This document shows positions 5,978 to 6,985 of a DNA stretch of 6,985 nt, one piece after another. The stretch comes from Collinsella sp. AM33-4BH (GTDB lineage: Bacteria > Actinomycetota > Coriobacteriia > Coriobacteriales > Coriobacteriaceae). Positions within the stretch are counted from its first letter, which is position 1. Each line of letters opens with the position of its first letter. The notes beneath the pieces were generated by a model. It did no database searches. It saw only the letters and a program-made list of their open reading frames with translations, and was not told where the DNA came from. A program made the position numbers and the translations under genes. Where the stretch lies: NCBI RefSeq assembly GCF_003469205.1, contig NZ_QSIN01000022.1, positions 1-6,985 on the forward strand. The letters are read 5' to 3'.

Positions 5978-6985
5978 CTATCTCGCGGTGAGCGCGCAGC
6001 TGAAGCTGCCGATGCCGCTCGCTATGCGGCACACGTCGCCCGTTCGCGGCTCGTGTATGTACCTGTCGTCGCCGATGTAGATGGCCACGTGGCCCGAGCG
6101 GTAGAGGATGTCGCCGGGCTTCGCCTCCGAGAGCGGTATGCGCCTGAGCTCCTCGTACTGGGAACCCGTGTAGTGGCTTATGCGGATGCCCGCCTGCGCG
6201 TAGCAGTACTGCGTGAGCCCGCTGCAGTCGAGCGCCTTGCCGGGGGTCGAGCCTCCCCACACGTAGGGCACGCCGAGCTGGCTGTACGCCGCCTCGACGA
6301 TCGCGTTCCCGTTCGCGGCCGGGTCCTTCAGGTCCTCGACCGTCATGGAGTCGAGCCGGTAGAGGCCCCATTGCGCCATGATCGACTTCAGGGACTCGAC
6401 GTAGGACGAGTCGGTCGCCCAGCCGGCGTCCTTGAGCCCCTCGGCCATCCTGTCCGAGTCGTGCCTCTCGATCGCCTCCCGGATGAGGGCGTTGCCCGAG
6501 TAGCGCTCCGCCTGCAGGAAGACCCTGCTGCGGAAGCGGATGCACTCGGCGTCGCCGGTGAAGCGGATGAAGCTCGCCGTGATCTGGGTGTGCTCGCCGG
6601 GCACGTACTCCTCGCTGGTGGCCCAGTTCGCCTTGCCGGCCACCTCGGGGCAGCCCGCGTAGCCCGACCACCACTTCATGCCGAAGAGGTTGTGGTCGCG
6701 CTCTGCGAGCTGGCTCATGCGGTCGCCCTGGCCGGACTCCTGGATGATCTGCGCGATGGTGCAGCCCGCCGGGTGCCCGTACTCCTCCTGGCACTCGAGC
6801 GCCGCCTCGACCATCTCGTAGGTGATGTAGGGCGGCAGCCCCTCGAGGCCCTGCTTGGAGGCCGCGTCGTCCCAGAAGCCGAACAGCGCGCTCAGCAGCT
6901 GCGCGACGGCGAGCGCGCAGGCGACGAAGGCCACGATGCCGGCCACCGCCCCGAGCAGGGCGGGCGCCGCGCCCGAGACCGCGCC
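5978..6985 (-). CDS. Membrane-anchored glucosaminidase–NlpC/P60 peptidoglycan hydrolase of a conjugation system (5' end beyond the window)
   Basis: This is a two-domain cell-wall hydrolase of the VirB1-like role: it cuts peptidoglycan locally so the conjugation channel can be built. The frame stays open to the window edge, giving 335 visible residues. Numbering from the first visible codon: a hydrophobic anchor covers about 5-37. A glucosaminidase-type domain covers about 55-205, with the likely catalytic Glu83 in IIQESG followed by the HNLFGMKWW signature. An NlpC/P60 domain covers about 225-335, with Cys254 in LDCSGL, His299 in SGHVAIYIG and His311 in YIHEP forming the expected triad. The glycosidase should cut the glycan strand and the NlpC domain the stem peptide. 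Tn916 Orf14 has the same plan but with a muramidase-type first domain. The GTG at 6946 has no ribosome binding site and lies inside the anchor, so the true start is probably outside the window. The stop codon forms part of the next gene's ribosome binding site. Family call is firm; the conjugation role rests on neighbours. Confidence 0.9.
   Translation of the reverse strand, partial: GAVSGAAPALLGAVAGIVAFVACALAVAQLLSALFGFWDDAASKQGLEGLPPYITYEMVEAALECQEEYGHPAGCTIAQIIQESGQGDRMSQLAERDHNLFGMKWWSGYAGCPEVAGKANWATSEEYVPGEHTQITASFIRFTGDAECIRFRSRVFLQAERYSGNALIREAIERHDSDRMAEGLKDAGWATDSSYVESLKSIMAQWGLYRLDSMTVEDLKDPAANGNAIVEAAYSQLGVPYVWGGSTPGKALDCSGLTQYCYAQAGIRISHYTGSQYEELRRIPLSEAKPGDILYRSGHVAIYIGDDRYIHEPRTGDVCRIASGIGSFSCALTAR

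Noticed and set aside
6944..6946. GTG as the start of the wall hydrolase
   Set aside because: The frame is open upstream to the window edge, no SD precedes the GTG, and it would cut the membrane anchor short. The gene is treated as partial.
1..6985. tRNA, rRNA, CRISPR array or insertion sequence
   Set aside because: No cloverleaf-like segment, regularly spaced short repeat, transposase motif or flanking terminal inverted repeat was seen by eye; the window is almost fully occupied by the listed genes.

Overview
The window reads as the downstream half of a conjugation (type IV secretion) operon from a Gram-positive, very GC-rich bacterium. Everything supportable as a gene lies on the minus strand, so the operon runs from right (base 6985) to left. 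The high G+C, the monoderm-type conjugation parts and a VaFE-repeat surface protein with a class B sortase suggest a gut actinobacterium of the class Coriobacteriia (Eggerthella or Collinsella relatives) carrying an integrative conjugative element or plasmid. That placement is inference; no marker gene in the window proves it.

Layout in the direction of transcription. (1) A membrane-anchored two-domain peptidoglycan hydrolase, glucosaminidase plus NlpC/P60, cut by the right window edge. (2) An exported 239-residue protein of unknown function. (3) A polytopic TrbL/VirB6-like channel protein with a GTG start just after the preceding stop codon. (4) A 109-base gap with one GC hairpin and a two-codon minigene-like ORF. 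(5) A 152-residue soluble protein of unknown function. (6) A 908-residue VaFE-repeat surface protein with a non-canonical YAKTG sorting motif. (7) A short gap in which two overlapping hairpins compete, one of them burying the sortase ribosome binding site. (8) A class B sortase. (9) A 31-residue membrane microprotein whose start lies inside the sortase gene. (10) A terminator-like hairpin near the left edge, which probably ends the operon.

How it may work: the hydrolase opens the wall locally for the transfer apparatus, the TrbL/VirB6-like protein forms part of the membrane channel, and the exported 239-residue protein may be a partner between membrane and wall. The surface protein, attached to peptidoglycan by the adjacent sortase, could hold donor and recipient together or mark cells that carry the element. 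Spacings of 9 to 12 bases, overlapping genes and SD sequences that contain the previous stop codon point to one co-transcribed, translationally coupled unit. No promoter was found, so the main promoter is probably beyond the right edge.

Most worth following up: the sortase and odd-motif substrate pair, the competing hairpins before the sortase gene, the 31-residue microprotein, and the two genes of unknown family.
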